From: a virus
Strand: one strand, 5' to 3'
Virus record (IMG/VR): IMGVR_UViG_3300032093_007659
Span: 1 to 31,434 of that record
DNA length: 31,434 nt
Below the pieces are notes generated by a model. That model ran no database searches. It was given only the letters and a program-made list of their open reading frames with translations, and was not told the origin of the DNA. This document shows, piece by piece, positions 23,362-31,188 of this stretch (position 1 is its first letter; each line of letters begins with the position of its first letter). Made by a program: the position numbers and the translations under genes.

Positions 23362-23697
23362 TTATATTTTAACTTTTAATGATTTAATATGCTTACAATC
23401 TCTACCTCTACTCCAACCAAATGCGGGACAACTACAACTCCATTTTCCTTCATCATTTAAGACCTTATATATGTTTCCTTTACTACCTTCTACATTATAA
23501 TTAGCTTTAATACGTTTAGGAGATTCTTTCTTTAGAGTAGTATATGTAATTCTATTCCACATTTTACTTAACTCATCCCAATCATATCGTCTATCCACTT
23601 TAACCCATCCTAATTTAGAATCAGTAGTTGCTATATACCATTGTCCATCTACAACTGATTGAATACATACCGGTGGTAATAATGAATTTATAACCAT
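23362..23697 (-). CDS. SWIM zinc-finger protein
   Basis: The C-terminal part reads WSCSCPAFGWSRGRDCKHIKSLK: Cys88-x-Cys90, then Cys101-x-His103, the CxCxnCxH pattern of a SWIM finger. At 111 aa the rest holds a small domain, with a GKRIKANY-like central strand region. SWIM fingers bind DNA or proteins; many phages carry one as a stand-alone protein. Its role here is unknown. Confidence 0.85.
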   Translation of the reverse strand: MVINSLLPPVCIQSVVDGQWYIATTDSKLGWVKVDRRYDWDELSKMWNRITYTTLKKESPKRIKANYNVEGSKGNIYKVLNDEGKWSCSCPAFGWSRGRDCKHIKSLKVKI

Positions 23698-23700
23698 CTT

Positions 23701-23913
23701 TTATCTATATAAGGTTACGAAACTACCAAAATGTTCATCGAACACATTTATTGCGTTCTCATAATCACCACTCATCATTTTAGCTTGAATTTCTTTGCCA
23801 TCTAATCCTAATTGTTTGGCTAAGTTTTTAGCTGTTCCAATTAAGAAAAACACATTACCTTGTGGGCCCGTTAAATCGATTTCGATACCTTTGTTTTGTT
23901 TACTCTTTATCAT
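23701..23913 (-). CDS. Small protein, 70 aa, unknown
   Basis: The sequence IDLTGPQGNVFFLIGTAKNLAKQLG followed by an amphipathic helix and FDEHFGSFVTLYR suggests a small alpha/beta protein. I believe similar small proteins occur in other phages, without known function. The gene lies between the SWIM gene and an 87-aa gene, with 3-4 nt gaps. Confidence 0.75.
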   Translation of the reverse strand: MIKSKQNKGIEIDLTGPQGNVFFLIGTAKNLAKQLGLDGKEIQAKMMSGDYENAINVFDEHFGSFVTLYR

Positions 23914-23917
23914 AATC

Positions 23918-24181
23918 TTATTTTTTATTCTCTTTGATGAAATTAATTGTGATTGCTATTCTATCAGTAATGTGAGTCGGTAAACCCAATTGTTTTGCTG
24001 ATTCTAACATCTCTGTGTAAAGGTATCCATCCCATACACCACACAACATATTGTAAACCTCATTGAACCAACTTTGTTCTTTAAGGATATAAAACATCTC
24101 CATTTGGTTTAGTGTTTCTCTATGATACGCCATCCATGTGGAGTTGAATAATTCGTGGCGGTTAAATCGTATAATGTTCAT
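23918..24181 (-). CDS. Small protein, 87 aa, unknown; first gene of operon
   Basis: A helical protein rich in Met, Tyr and Trp with no recognised motif. It is the first gene downstream of the promoter at 24204-24234, which should drive the operon through to the terminator at 22379. The ATG lies 22 nt after the -7 element. Confidence 0.7.
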   Translation of the reverse strand: MNIIRFNRHELFNSTWMAYHRETLNQMEMFYILKEQSWFNEVYNMLCGVWDGYLYTEMLESAKQLGLPTHITDRIAITINFIKENKK

Positions 24182-24203
24182 ATCTTATCTTTTTATTACA
24201 TAG

Positions 24204-24234
24204 TAAAGATAGGAATAAATTTTGGATTTTCCAA
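24204..24234 (-). promoter_or_regulatory. Bacteroidota-type promoter for the 24181-22430 operon
   Basis: On the minus strand TTGG (24234-24231), 19 nt, then TATCTTTA (24211-24204), one base off TAnnTTTG. It lies between the terminator at 24254-24285 and the first gene of the operon, which is where a promoter is needed. Confidence 0.55.
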
Positions 24235-24253
24235 GTAATAAGGGAATTATTTT

Positions 24254-24285
24254 AAAAAAATAACCCATTGAAAATCAATGGGTTA
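24254..24285 (-). terminator. Rho-independent terminator after the 499-aa gene
   Basis: Perfect 10-bp stem TAACCCATTG/CAATGGGTTA (24261-24270 with 24276-24285) with a 5-nt loop, followed on the minus strand by a run of seven T (24260-24254). It ends the transcript of the 24316-25815 gene. Confidence 0.9.
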
Positions 24286-24315
24286 TGATAAAAAAAATAT
24301 ATAAATTTATATTGG

Positions 24316-25815
24316 TTAATTCTTAATAAAAGTTAATTCACTCGCATCATAGGTTTTTGTTGAACCATTTGGGAATTTAAGGTGGAATTTTCTACCATAA
24401 GTTTTGATAATAAGGCCGGTTTTGTTTATTGCCTTAACATTAGCCACATCCCCCACTTCTACATCTTGCCATTTTAGTTCGGTTGCCTCATTTACACTCT
24501 CATTAAATCTTCTTCTACTTTCCATAGATTTCCAATTTACACCTTTAATAAGGTCGTCTAATGATTTAAACGCGGGTGAAGAAATTATTTTACCAACTAA
24601 TACATAGTTACCACCCATATTTTTTTGAATCTTACCTGTTCCAATTACTTGCCAAAAGTTTCTATCTACTCCTTTGGGAACAATAAAATCAATTATATTA
24701 CCAACACCCTTAATTATTTTTAATTTTTGGTCTTTGGTTATATCTTCTAATGATTTATTTGATGGGATACCCTCTAATCCTTTAAATTGTTTTTCGGAAA
24801 GGATCGATTCTACTTCCAATTCAGCATCTGCATTTAATTTTTGGATATACTCTTCTTCCATATCTCTTAACTGAATCAAATTCTTTTCGTATCCTTTGAT
24901 TTGATTTGTTAATTTGATAAGGATTTGTTTTAAGGTCTCCTTTTTCTTAGGATCAGTTTCGTTATTATAAGGAACTACTGCCCTTTTTCTATCGGCCATT
25001 AATTCTTTAATCTTCTTTTCAACTGCCGCAGTTTTTACAAAAATTTTAGGAACATTCGAACTGATTTCGTTTACCGATTCTCTTACAAATTTACCATCTT
25101 TATCTGCTACATAATAAGCAATCATATTATATGAACCACCTCTTTGCTTTTCAAGCTTTTCTACTTCTTTTTTAGCATCTTTGTATGATGAATAAGAATC
25201 TTTGAATACACCTGTTCCTTGCCCTCTACCTTTATTATATCCTACATGGTATAAACCTTCACCCAATTGATTACTCGTATCGGTTTTAAAGAAAGGGCCT
25301 CTTCTAATAGTTTTAAAATCCAAACTCATTTCGTTTCCGAAAATCTCTTTTGGAGCTAGGATTCTTAATCGAATAGTTCCATTACTATTATCTACTCCTA
25401 ATGTTTCAAAATCAATTTGATTATATGATTTACCTTTAAATTTTAAGTTCTTACCGGTAATTAATTTATGAACTTTACCACCACTAACCGCTTGATTCTC
25501 TTTAAGACTTCTTTTTTGAAGAACTAATTTATTTATATCGGAAAACAAATCTGCTATATCTTTATCTAATTTTTTTTCATCTGCCGTCATAGGTGTTTCA
25601 ATATCTACATCGGAATATAATTTCTTCTTCTTTGCTATCAAAGTATCTACTTTTTTAAGTAAATCGTTTTTAGCTTTATCCAAATCCTTAATGATGTCAT
25701 CTTTTGTAGATTCGGTGACAGGAACACAATTAGGAACTTGCTTTCCACCCTTATTTTTCATACCAACCTGCTTATATCCGGTCCAGCATTCAGTAAGTAT
25801 CGGTTTTAATTTCAT
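24316..25815 (-). CDS. Coiled-coil protein, 499 aa, possible virion protein
   Basis: The start ILTECWTGYKQVG...GGKQVPNCVP resembles an N-terminal module I associate with marine and freshwater phage proteins. After it come a helical region (about 36-105), a globular part (110-250) with GLYHVGYNKGRGQG and KEVEKLEKQRGGSYNMIAYYV, a second coiled coil (about 260-340) and a beta-rich end resembling an SH3/Tudor-like fold (VEVGDVANVKAINKTG). This mosaic of helical linkers and small domains suggests a structural or scaffold role. I recognise no enzyme motif. The gene is monocistronic at its end, closed by a strong terminator. Confidence 0.55.
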   Translation of the reverse strand: MKLKPILTECWTGYKQVGMKNKGGKQVPNCVPVTESTKDDIIKDLDKAKNDLLKKVDTLIAKKKKLYSDVDIETPMTADEKKLDKDIADLFSDINKLVLQKRSLKENQAVSGGKVHKLITGKNLKFKGKSYNQIDFETLGVDNSNGTIRLRILAPKEIFGNEMSLDFKTIRRGPFFKTDTSNQLGEGLYHVGYNKGRGQGTGVFKDSYSSYKDAKKEVEKLEKQRGGSYNMIAYYVADKDGKFVRESVNEISSNVPKIFVKTAAVEKKIKELMADRKRAVVPYNNETDPKKKETLKQILIKLTNQIKGYEKNLIQLRDMEEEYIQKLNADAELEVESILSEKQFKGLEGIPSNKSLEDITKDQKLKIIKGVGNIIDFIVPKGVDRNFWQVIGTGKIQKNMGGNYVLVGKIISSPAFKSLDDLIKGVNWKSMESRRRFNESVNEATELKWQDVEVGDVANVKAINKTGLIIKTYGRKFHLKFPNGSTKTYDASELTFIKN

Positions 25816-25845
25816 ACATATAAATATAATTTTATTCCAAAAAGA

Positions 25846-26349
25846 TTATATGTTTTTTAATCTCTCCTCTAATTCCTTCTTTAAATCCCCATTCACCTTA
25901 ATCCCATCTATTAATTCACTCATCATTTTACCATAATCAATAGTAGTTCCACTATTTTGAACCATATTAATAATACCACTACTTGCACCCCCACCATTTA
26001 TTCGATGTGATATAGTAGAAACAAGTTTTTCCTCCATCATTAGGATTTCATCCACTAATCCTTCAAAGACCATTCTAAAATCGGAAAGTTTTAGCATCAT
26101 TGCTCGTGAAACAATTGTTTGTGTGGACATTCGGTTTTCCCCTTCGATGGAAACAAAAAAATCAGTTGAACCCATTCGGAATTTATGATTATTAGTCAAT
26201 ACTTTTAATTTCCAAATAGGTTTATCAGGTCTATTAAAATTAATTATTTGAGTTGTATATTTAGTTTCTTCAGCATTGTGAATTGGATTTACAATTGTTA
26301 ATCCTTTATACGTTATACCACTTAACTTCTCCCAACCTTTTATTTTCAT
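25846..26349 (-). CDS. Unknown protein, 167 aa
   Basis: An alpha/beta protein with a beta-rich N-terminal half (KGLTIVNPIHN, KPIWKLKVLTNN) and a helical C-terminal half with NGGGASSG as a linker. I do not recognise it. Its ATG lies 2 nt after the stop of the second methyltransferase, so the pair is likely co-transcribed. A weak TATCTTTA before the start has no matching upstream element. Confidence 0.65.
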   Translation of the reverse strand: MKIKGWEKLSGITYKGLTIVNPIHNAEETKYTTQIINFNRPDKPIWKLKVLTNNHKFRMGSTDFFVSIEGENRMSTQTIVSRAMMLKLSDFRMVFEGLVDEILMMEEKLVSTISHRINGGGASSGIINMVQNSGTTIDYGKMMSELIDGIKVNGDLKKELEERLKNI

Positions 26350-26351
26350 AA

Positions 26352-27683
26352 TTAATAAAGATAGATGTAATCGTTATAAGAATCGGATACCAATTTTTGT
26401 CTTATTCTTTCATCGGATACATCAAAATGTTGCGCCGCATCTTTGATAGAATAAAAATCAATTCCTTCACATTGAATAGTATGCAACTGTTCCCTTACCA
26501 CTACACCTTCTAAACTTTTTTCATGCTCTTCATATGAAATGTTAGTAGTAGGTTCTTCTAATTGAATCCAATGGCGGTAAAGAGGATTGGATGAATAGAT
26601 GCGGTTTCTAATTTCACCAACACTCATATCAATGTATTGTGAAGCCTGCACCGGTGATTCAAACAAGTACCCATCTAAACTTATTTTTAATACGGGTTTA
26701 GTTTCTTCCCCAATCACCTGCCAATCTTTGTATTTAATTTTTGGAGAAAGGCATCTTCTTTCTACTTCGGAGGCAACTAATATATCAGCATCTATTGAAA
26801 TAGCGGCCTCTCTAAATGATTTATACTTTTTTCCTTCTACTATACATTTGTATTCACCATCCCATTCTAATTCTTCTGTGGCAAGGTCGGGATTACCTTT
26901 TACAAAAGTAAGTACATTTTGGTGAACGGATGGAACTTTTCGGTTTCTTTCAAAGTAAGTATCTCCTACTCTTGATGCCGCATGTTGCGAATTGATTAAA
27001 ATCATATCATTGTAAAATTTGTAACCTGCTTCCTCACATATTTTTATTGTATCCGGAACTAATCCTTTGTAACTACCGATTTTGTAACTACCTGTCTTTG
27101 TAAGTTCTCTAATTTCTGATACCACAATTGTAAAAAAGCGGTTTGGTTTTAATTTGTTAAACGTTTGTTTTAGTATTGATTTATATTTGTTTAAAAATGT
27201 TTGATAATCCATATTAGATAAATCATCAGGTGAATCCGAATAGATTTCTAAATCATGATAAGGAGGGCAAGTAAATATGTAATCATAGCCCTCATCATCT
27301 AATAGGGTAAGTTCTTTATCACTGTCACCGAAAATCCAATTTGGTTTATGGGATTGTAATCGGTTCGCTTCTATTTGTGTTTCGGATAAATCTATACCAT
27401 CGTATCTTAATCCCATTTCGGTTGCAATGATTCCTCTCACACTCCCACCTGCAAATGGGTCTAATACCTTACCACCTTTAAGTGCAAACCATTCATACAT
27501 CTTTTCACATAAGGTTGCATCAAAGATAGAAACGGTGTTCTCTTCGGTATCCCAAAAGCGAGATTTGGATATGGTTGCCTCTCTACCTAATTCTGATTTG
27601 ATTCCATAGGTATTTATCCACCATCTTTTACGGTCTTGCCATTCTTTGGTTCGAGAATCTAAAATGGAAAATGGTTTTATCAT
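26352..27683 (-). CDS. DNA methyltransferase fused to three homing-endonuclease-type DNA-binding repeats
   Basis: Residues 1-260 are an adenine/cytosine-N methyltransferase: motif I LDPFAGGSVRG near 74-84, the acidic loop DGIDLS, and catalytic CPPYHD at 139-144. Residues about 278-325, 330-375 and 400-443 each repeat the pattern: strand, G-x-x-[F/Y]-x-S, E-A-A or Q-A-x helix, recognition helix with I/V-R-x-x-[I/L], and a W or Y near the end. This is the NUMOD1/IENR1-like module found in GIY-YIG and HNH homing endonucleases. The repeats probably fix the enzyme on its DNA site. The ATG overlaps the upstream stop (ATGA). Function is likely DNA protection with an unusual targeting mode. Confidence 0.85.
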   Translation of the reverse strand: MIKPFSILDSRTKEWQDRKRWWINTYGIKSELGREATISKSRFWDTEENTVSIFDATLCEKMYEWFALKGGKVLDPFAGGSVRGIIATEMGLRYDGIDLSETQIEANRLQSHKPNWIFGDSDKELTLLDDEGYDYIFTCPPYHDLEIYSDSPDDLSNMDYQTFLNKYKSILKQTFNKLKPNRFFTIVVSEIRELTKTGSYKIGSYKGLVPDTIKICEEAGYKFYNDMILINSQHAASRVGDTYFERNRKVPSVHQNVLTFVKGNPDLATEELEWDGEYKCIVEGKKYKSFREAAISIDADILVASEVERRCLSPKIKYKDWQVIGEETKPVLKISLDGYLFESPVQASQYIDMSVGEIRNRIYSSNPLYRHWIQLEEPTTNISYEEHEKSLEGVVVREQLHTIQCEGIDFYSIKDAAQHFDVSDERIRQKLVSDSYNDYIYLY

Positions 27684-27802
27684 CCGTTAATTAAAAATAG
27701 GATAAAAAGAATTACCATTCGGAACGCGTGGAAAAGAATAAAGAATCCCAATCCAACACCGATGATTTTTAATGCAAGTTCAATCCAGTTTTTGTTTTTC
27801 AT
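27680..27802 (-). CDS. Small membrane protein, 40 aa
   Basis: This frame begins at ATG 27802 (ATGA overlap with the upstream stop) and ends at 27680 (ATGA overlap with the methyltransferase start). After MKNKNW comes a long hydrophobic stretch (LALKIIGVGLGFFILF) and a second (MVILFILFLI). The dual overlap argues strongly that it is translated. Its function is unknown. Confidence 0.7.
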   Translation of the reverse strand: MKNKNWIELALKIIGVGLGFFILFHAFRMVILFILFLING

Positions 27803-28161
27803 TTTTTAGTTTTATTAACTCTCATACCATAATCATTGTATTCGAAATCATTTTTAGGTAGATTATTATCATAATCAGCCGGTAGGTTAGCAAGGTAATC
27901 ATTCATCGCCTTTGTTTCTTCCTCATTGAATGAAATAGTTTCTCTATCCTCCTCATTATATTCATCTGCCTTTTCCAATACCCAATGTTTAAGGGAATCG
28001 TTACTATATCCCATACCGATGATTAAAGTTTGGAACGCCTCCATTACTTCATTTAAATCCAAATCAGAATGGTCAATCTCAACGGTAGTTTTTGTTCCGT
28101 AAGTTTGTGCCGTAAATATGGCAGGTTTGTTGAATCCGGTTGTAAAATTTTCGTAACCCAT
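27799..28161 (-). CDS. Unknown protein, 120 aa
   Basis: An acidic protein with a beta-rich start (IFTAQTYGTKTTVEIDHSDLDLNEVMEAFQTL) and helical middle, ending RVNKTKK. I do not recognise it. The segment DLDLNEVMEAFQTLIIGMGYS recalls small phage proteins of unknown role. It overlaps the 40-aa membrane gene by ATGA. Confidence 0.7.
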   Translation of the reverse strand: MGYENFTTGFNKPAIFTAQTYGTKTTVEIDHSDLDLNEVMEAFQTLIIGMGYSNDSLKHWVLEKADEYNEEDRETISFNEEETKAMNDYLANLPADYDNNLPKNDFEYNDYGMRVNKTKK

Positions 28162-28169
28162 TTGTTTTT

Positions 28170-28379
28170 TTATTTAAGTGGAAAATATTTGCCAATTGCT
28201 TCTAACCTATCATCCGCATCTATTAACATCTTTAATGCATCTTCTGCATTCTTATAGAAATCATCGGTTGAATGGTCTCCAATACCAACTCCTCTATTTT
28301 CTAATAGGTCTAAAGTAAGGAGGGCCTTTGCTCTATCCGCTTCCGCAGTTGCTCTTAACATTTTTACTAATTTGCTCAT
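28170..28379 (-). CDS. Small helical protein, 69 aa, unknown
   Basis: Helical and acidic (LRATAEADRAKALLTLDLLENRG...ALKMLIDADDRLEAIG), with GIGDHSTDDFYKNAEDAL in the middle. No family is recognised. It lies 8 nt from its downstream neighbour. Confidence 0.7.
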   Translation of the reverse strand: MSKLVKMLRATAEADRAKALLTLDLLENRGVGIGDHSTDDFYKNAEDALKMLIDADDRLEAIGKYFPLK

Positions 28380-28394
28380 ATATTTTTTTTTGTT

Positions 28395-28580
28395 TTAATT
28401 TTCAATTTCTACATTCGGTATGTGCCTACAAAAAAGTAGAACCCCATTATGTTTAAGTGTAATATCACATTGCCAAAATTCTTTTACCATTTCGATGTTT
28501 TTCACCGAACCTTCTTTTACTTTTCGATAAACCCAATATAGTTCATCTTTATATGTTATTAATTCTTTTCCTAAACTCAT
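28395..28580 (-). CDS. Small protein, 61 aa, unknown
   Basis: A beta-rich small protein (DELYWVYRKVKEGSVKNIEMV, then CDITLKHNGVLLFCRHIPN). Its TATG start lies 1 nt after the TAA of the gene upstream (TAA-T-ATG). No function is visible. Confidence 0.6.
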   Translation of the reverse strand: MSLGKELITYKDELYWVYRKVKEGSVKNIEMVKEFWQCDITLKHNGVLLFCRHIPNVEIEN

Positions 28581-28581
28581 A

Positions 28582-28926
28582 TTATTTCCAAAATATACTT
28601 ACTAAAAGGATAAGAAGAGCAAGAATAATCTGAACTAATACTTTGAGCGAAAAATTCTGATTATAATGAAGTGGGTATAATATAATACCAACAAATACAC
28701 CGGTGATAAAAAATAAAAAACGATTACTCCACATACTTCCTCCAAAACCCGCTACTCCATATTCACTCGCCTTTATCCATAACCAAGTGCAAACAATTGC
28801 TATTAGGTAAGGATATGGTGACTTAATCCAATTCGGCATTTTAAATTGCCAATACATAATATACCAATGACCGAAACCACCCAACATAAAAAGTGTGAAT
28901 GATTGTAATATTTTAATTATATTCAT
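28582..28926 (-). CDS. Polytopic membrane protein, 114 aa
   Basis: Four hydrophobic segments are visible: LQSFTLFMLGGFGHWYIMYW, YLIAIVCTWLWI, FLFFITGVFVGIILY and VLVQIILALLILLVSIFW. An inner-membrane location is expected. I do not recognise the family. Its ATG lies 3 nt after the stop of the 41-aa gene. Confidence 0.7.
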   Translation of the reverse strand: MNIIKILQSFTLFMLGGFGHWYIMYWQFKMPNWIKSPYPYLIAIVCTWLWIKASEYGVAGFGGSMWSNRFLFFITGVFVGIILYPLHYNQNFSLKVLVQIILALLILLVSIFWK

Positions 28927-28929
28927 AAC

Positions 28930-29055
28930 TTATTTAATTCGTTTACCATTTTTATATACCCACAATTCATCCACACCCTCTTTGTTTGTGACAATAAAGG
29001 TAAAAATCTCATCCTTCTTAAATAAGGATTTAATCCAATGTATAACCTTTTTCAT
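28930..29055 (-). CDS. Small protein, 41 aa, unknown
   Basis: A 41-codon frame from ATG 29055 to TAA 28930 fills the gap between two genes. The peptide begins with a basic amphipathic helix (MKKVIHWIKSLFKKDE) and continues with a beta pair (FTFIVTNKEGVDELWVYKNGK), which looks like a folded mini-protein. Tight spacing on both sides supports it. Confidence 0.6.
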   Translation of the reverse strand: MKKVIHWIKSLFKKDEIFTFIVTNKEGVDELWVYKNGKRIK

Positions 29056-29060
29056 AAAAT

Positions 29061-29303
29061 TTAATTTAGGCAGATTGGTCCAAACTTTTCTTCGAAAGTA
29101 GGGGGGGCTAGAAATTTATCTATTTGTTTTTGAACAACACCCATTGCTTTATTCGTATCTTCCCACTCATAATCTTCAATTCTTGCGGTGATGTATGTGT
29201 GAACACACCTCATGACTTCCTTCAAAGGTAGCGATAATTCCAAAAGATATGGAATCAATTGTTCGTTTACTTCTTCGTTTAATTGTTCGTGAGAAACTTT
29301 CAT
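29061..29303 (-). CDS. Small protein, 80 aa, unknown
   Basis: A helical, acidic protein (VSHEQLNEEVNEQLIPYLLELSLPLKEVMRC). I start it at ATG 29303 rather than the upstream TTG 29330, which would overlap the 59-aa gene. No family is recognised; there are two Cys but no metal motif. Confidence 0.65.
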   Translation of the reverse strand: MKVSHEQLNEEVNEQLIPYLLELSLPLKEVMRCVHTYITARIEDYEWEDTNKAMGVVQKQIDKFLAPPTFEEKFGPICLN

Positions 29304-29314
29304 ACTAATAAATA

Positions 29315-29494
29315 TTAAATGGTCGTACAATCTTCAAAAGCGAAATGATATGCATCGGTAGGATGAATACCACCATCGATATAATTTTGAGCCTTCTCTT
29401 CTACTTCGGTTCTACAACCCCACGCGGAGGCCTCAACCAATACCAATTCAATGTCTTGCAAATCGCCAATTGTTAAATCATACTTTGTGTTCAT
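29315..29494 (-). CDS. Small protein, 59 aa, unknown
   Basis: ATG 29494 to TAA 29315, an open frame of 59 codons that fills the space between neighbours. The sequence is acidic and helical with GCRTEVEEKAQNYIDGG and HPTDAYHFAF. The ATG is preceded by the TTAAAATATAAA leader also found at two other genes. No function is visible. Confidence 0.65.
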   Translation of the reverse strand: MNTKYDLTIGDLQDIELVLVEASAWGCRTEVEEKAQNYIDGGIHPTDAYHFAFEDCTTI

Positions 29495-29504
29495 AGTTTA
29501 TATT

Positions 29505-29963
29505 TTAAAAAGGTAATTGTTCTAAATTGTTATAAATGAAATAGGAAATTTTATATATGATGGTATCGATGGTAACCTCACTCCTTTCTATTGAATATGT
29601 TTGGTGAATGTTACCGCTTCTAAAATCCATATTATAATCACCCCCTTCGACATTTTTAGTTCGGCTTATCACCACATTAATCCTTCTACCATTCCAATCA
29701 ATTAACATTTCATAATCTTTATAATCCTCTTCAATCGAAATCACATCAAAAGAGAAATCGTTTATATTATTAAGTTGTGTATCATAATGACCGATGATTT
29801 TGCGGAAATTTTGGATAGTAAGGGTAATCTCTTTGGACTTCTCTACAATCTCATACACATCAGCAAGAAAATCTTTCCAATCCTTTTTATGACCGTATTT
29901 GGAATAGAGTTGTTGAACATCCATCCCAATCGTTTTTAATAATACATCATCTATTTCTTTCAT
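29505..29963 (-). CDS. Unknown protein, 152 aa; possible distant paralogue of 30494-30937
   Basis: A two-part protein: helical residues 1-45 and a beta-rich remainder (ITLTIQNFRKIIG, YEMLIDWNGRRINVVI, GGDYNMDFRSG). The pattern x-L-x-IQN-x-x-x-I-x-G and the closing IDTI-x-x-KI recur in the protein at 30494-30937 at corresponding positions, which suggests distant relationship. The function is unknown. It starts by ATGA overlap with the upstream gene. Confidence 0.65.
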   Translation of the reverse strand: MKEIDDVLLKTIGMDVQQLYSKYGHKKDWKDFLADVYEIVEKSKEITLTIQNFRKIIGHYDTQLNNINDFSFDVISIEEDYKDYEMLIDWNGRRINVVISRTKNVEGGDYNMDFRSGNIHQTYSIERSEVTIDTIIYKISYFIYNNLEQLPF

Positions 29964-30145
29964 TCTCTTAAACCATTTTCCGGTCCTAAAATCCGTCCAT
30001 TCGATTTAGAATAAGCCTTTTGATAGTTTATCCACCATACGGCTTCCCAATCTGCTCTCCTCTCCTGCCACTCCCTAATCCGCTTATCGTTGTAATCACA
30101 TAAGGTAGCCACTCCCAACTCCTTACACCATTCGTTGTATTCCAT
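29960..30145 (-). CDS. Small protein, 61 aa, unknown
   Basis: A Trp-rich basic protein (MEYNEWCKELG...REWQERRADWEAVWWINYQKAYSKSNG). Three possible starts exist (TTG 30157, ATG 30151, ATG 30145). I chose 30145 because the -7 element of the strong promoter at 30155-30186 ends at 30155, so transcription should begin close to or past 30151. The transcript would be almost leaderless. No family is recognised. Confidence 0.6.
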   Translation of the reverse strand: MEYNEWCKELGVATLCDYNDKRIREWQERRADWEAVWWINYQKAYSKSNGRILGPENGLRE

Positions 30146-30154
30146 AAACATAAC

Positions 30155-30186
30155 CAAATATACAAAAAATAATTGAGTATTCCAAA
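30155..30186 (-). promoter_or_regulatory. Bacteroidota-type promoter for the 30145-leftward genes
   Basis: On the minus strand TTTG (30186-30183), 20 nt, TATATTTG (30162-30155): an exact match to TTTG/TAnnTTTG with the same spacing as the promoter at 2968-2999. It lies just after the stop of the 30188-30463 gene and before the 61-aa gene. Confidence 0.65.
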
Positions 30187-30187
30187 T

Positions 30188-30463
30188 CTAATCTCCACCT
30201 ATTAAGACGGAAACATAAAAAGAAAATAATTCCCTATCTTCAATCGCCGCCTTCGTAATATCGATATGATTAGAACCGTATCGGAGACGGTAACAATCAT
30301 CCCTTACCAAATGGCGATGAAGGCGGACATCCTTTCGTTGATTACCATCAGTATCGTTTATATAGAAGTAGTAATCCCATCGGTGTAAAACCACTTTACC
30401 AAATACCCAATCATCGGAAATGCGGTGACCGGTAATCCTATCGGTATTCTGAATGATTAACAT
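30188..30463 (-). CDS. Unknown protein, 91 aa
   Basis: A beta-rich basic protein (DDWVFGKVVLHRWDYYFYINDTDGNQRKDVRLHRHL). It carries many His, Arg and Tyr and no Cys pattern. I do not recognise it. Its stop lies directly before the promoter at 30155-30186. Confidence 0.65.
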   Translation of the reverse strand: MLIIQNTDRITGHRISDDWVFGKVVLHRWDYYFYINDTDGNQRKDVRLHRHLVRDDCYRLRYGSNHIDITKAAIEDRELFSFYVSVLIGGD

Positions 30464-30493
30464 ATAGTAGAGATTTACCGCAAACCATTTTCA

Positions 30494-30937
30494 TTATATA
30501 GTATTCATACAAATTATAATCTTTTCAATAGTATCTATCTCATCACTACCCAGCCATAAGGTTTTAGAATCATACTCCATAATGTAATGACCCGAATCGG
30601 TTTGTCTTCGATGTAAAAGGATTTGATACCCACCGGTTTTAGCCGTATTATCTAAATTAAATTGGTAGTACTTATCCTCCTCTACCACACCTACGATGTT
30701 TAGGCGGTCATCATAGGGCATCCCCACTATGGATTGAATGTTTTGAATCTTTAACTTTACACTCTTCGATTCAAATAGGTCTTTATGCCCCTTCATCCAT
30801 TCATCTATTACCATACGGGCCTTTTGTTCGGCAACATCCCGAATTTGTTGAGCAACATTTGAATTCGGTTGGGATATATTCACCGATACTCCTTTTGGTG
30901 GTGGAGCCGTCATCGGTGGTATTGGTATTCTACTCAT
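30494..30937 (-). CDS. Unknown protein, 147 aa
   Basis: After a Pro-rich start (IPIPPMTAPPPKG) and a helical part comes a beta-rich domain (VKLKIQNIQSIVG...YYQFNLDNTAKTGGYQILL) that resembles the corresponding part of 29505-29963. No enzyme motif is seen. The Pro-rich segment may be an unstructured linker or partner-binding tail. Confidence 0.65.
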   Translation of the reverse strand: MSRIPIPPMTAPPPKGVSVNISQPNSNVAQQIRDVAEQKARMVIDEWMKGHKDLFESKSVKLKIQNIQSIVGMPYDDRLNIVGVVEEDKYYQFNLDNTAKTGGYQILLHRRQTDSGHYIMEYDSKTLWLGSDEIDTIEKIIICMNTI

Positions 30938-30939
30938 TC

Positions 30940-31188
30940 TTATTTAATTTTTAGATAACTAATCCCTCCCCCCTTCCTCTCCTTCTTTTCCCTAATTACC
31001 TCTACCGCCCAATCATAGGTATAAGAACCGGTAGGTGATACATCCACCCAATCACCCAATCCCCTTCTTTGTTGTGGAAAGTGGTAACTACTACCATCCG
31101 AATGAGTAACCCTTTTAATTCGATACTCTACGCAAGAAGATAACACTCCCATTATCATTCCTACTACAACTATTTTTTTAATCATCAT
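30940..31188 (-). CDS. Small lipoprotein, 82 aa
   Basis: MMIKKIVVVGMIMGVLSSC is a short signal peptide with a lipobox (LSSC), so the protein is likely lipid-anchored after export; the acceptor Cys is residue 19 from this start. After it come charged residues and SYHFPQQRRGLGDWVDVSPTG. I chose ATG 31188 because it forms ATGA with the upstream stop; a longer start at 31209 would spoil the signal peptide. A phage lipoprotein could serve superinfection exclusion, but nothing shows that directly. Confidence 0.7.
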   Translation of the reverse strand: MMIKKIVVVGMIMGVLSSCVEYRIKRVTHSDGSSYHFPQQRRGLGDWVDVSPTGSYTYDWAVEVIREKKERKGGGISYLKIK

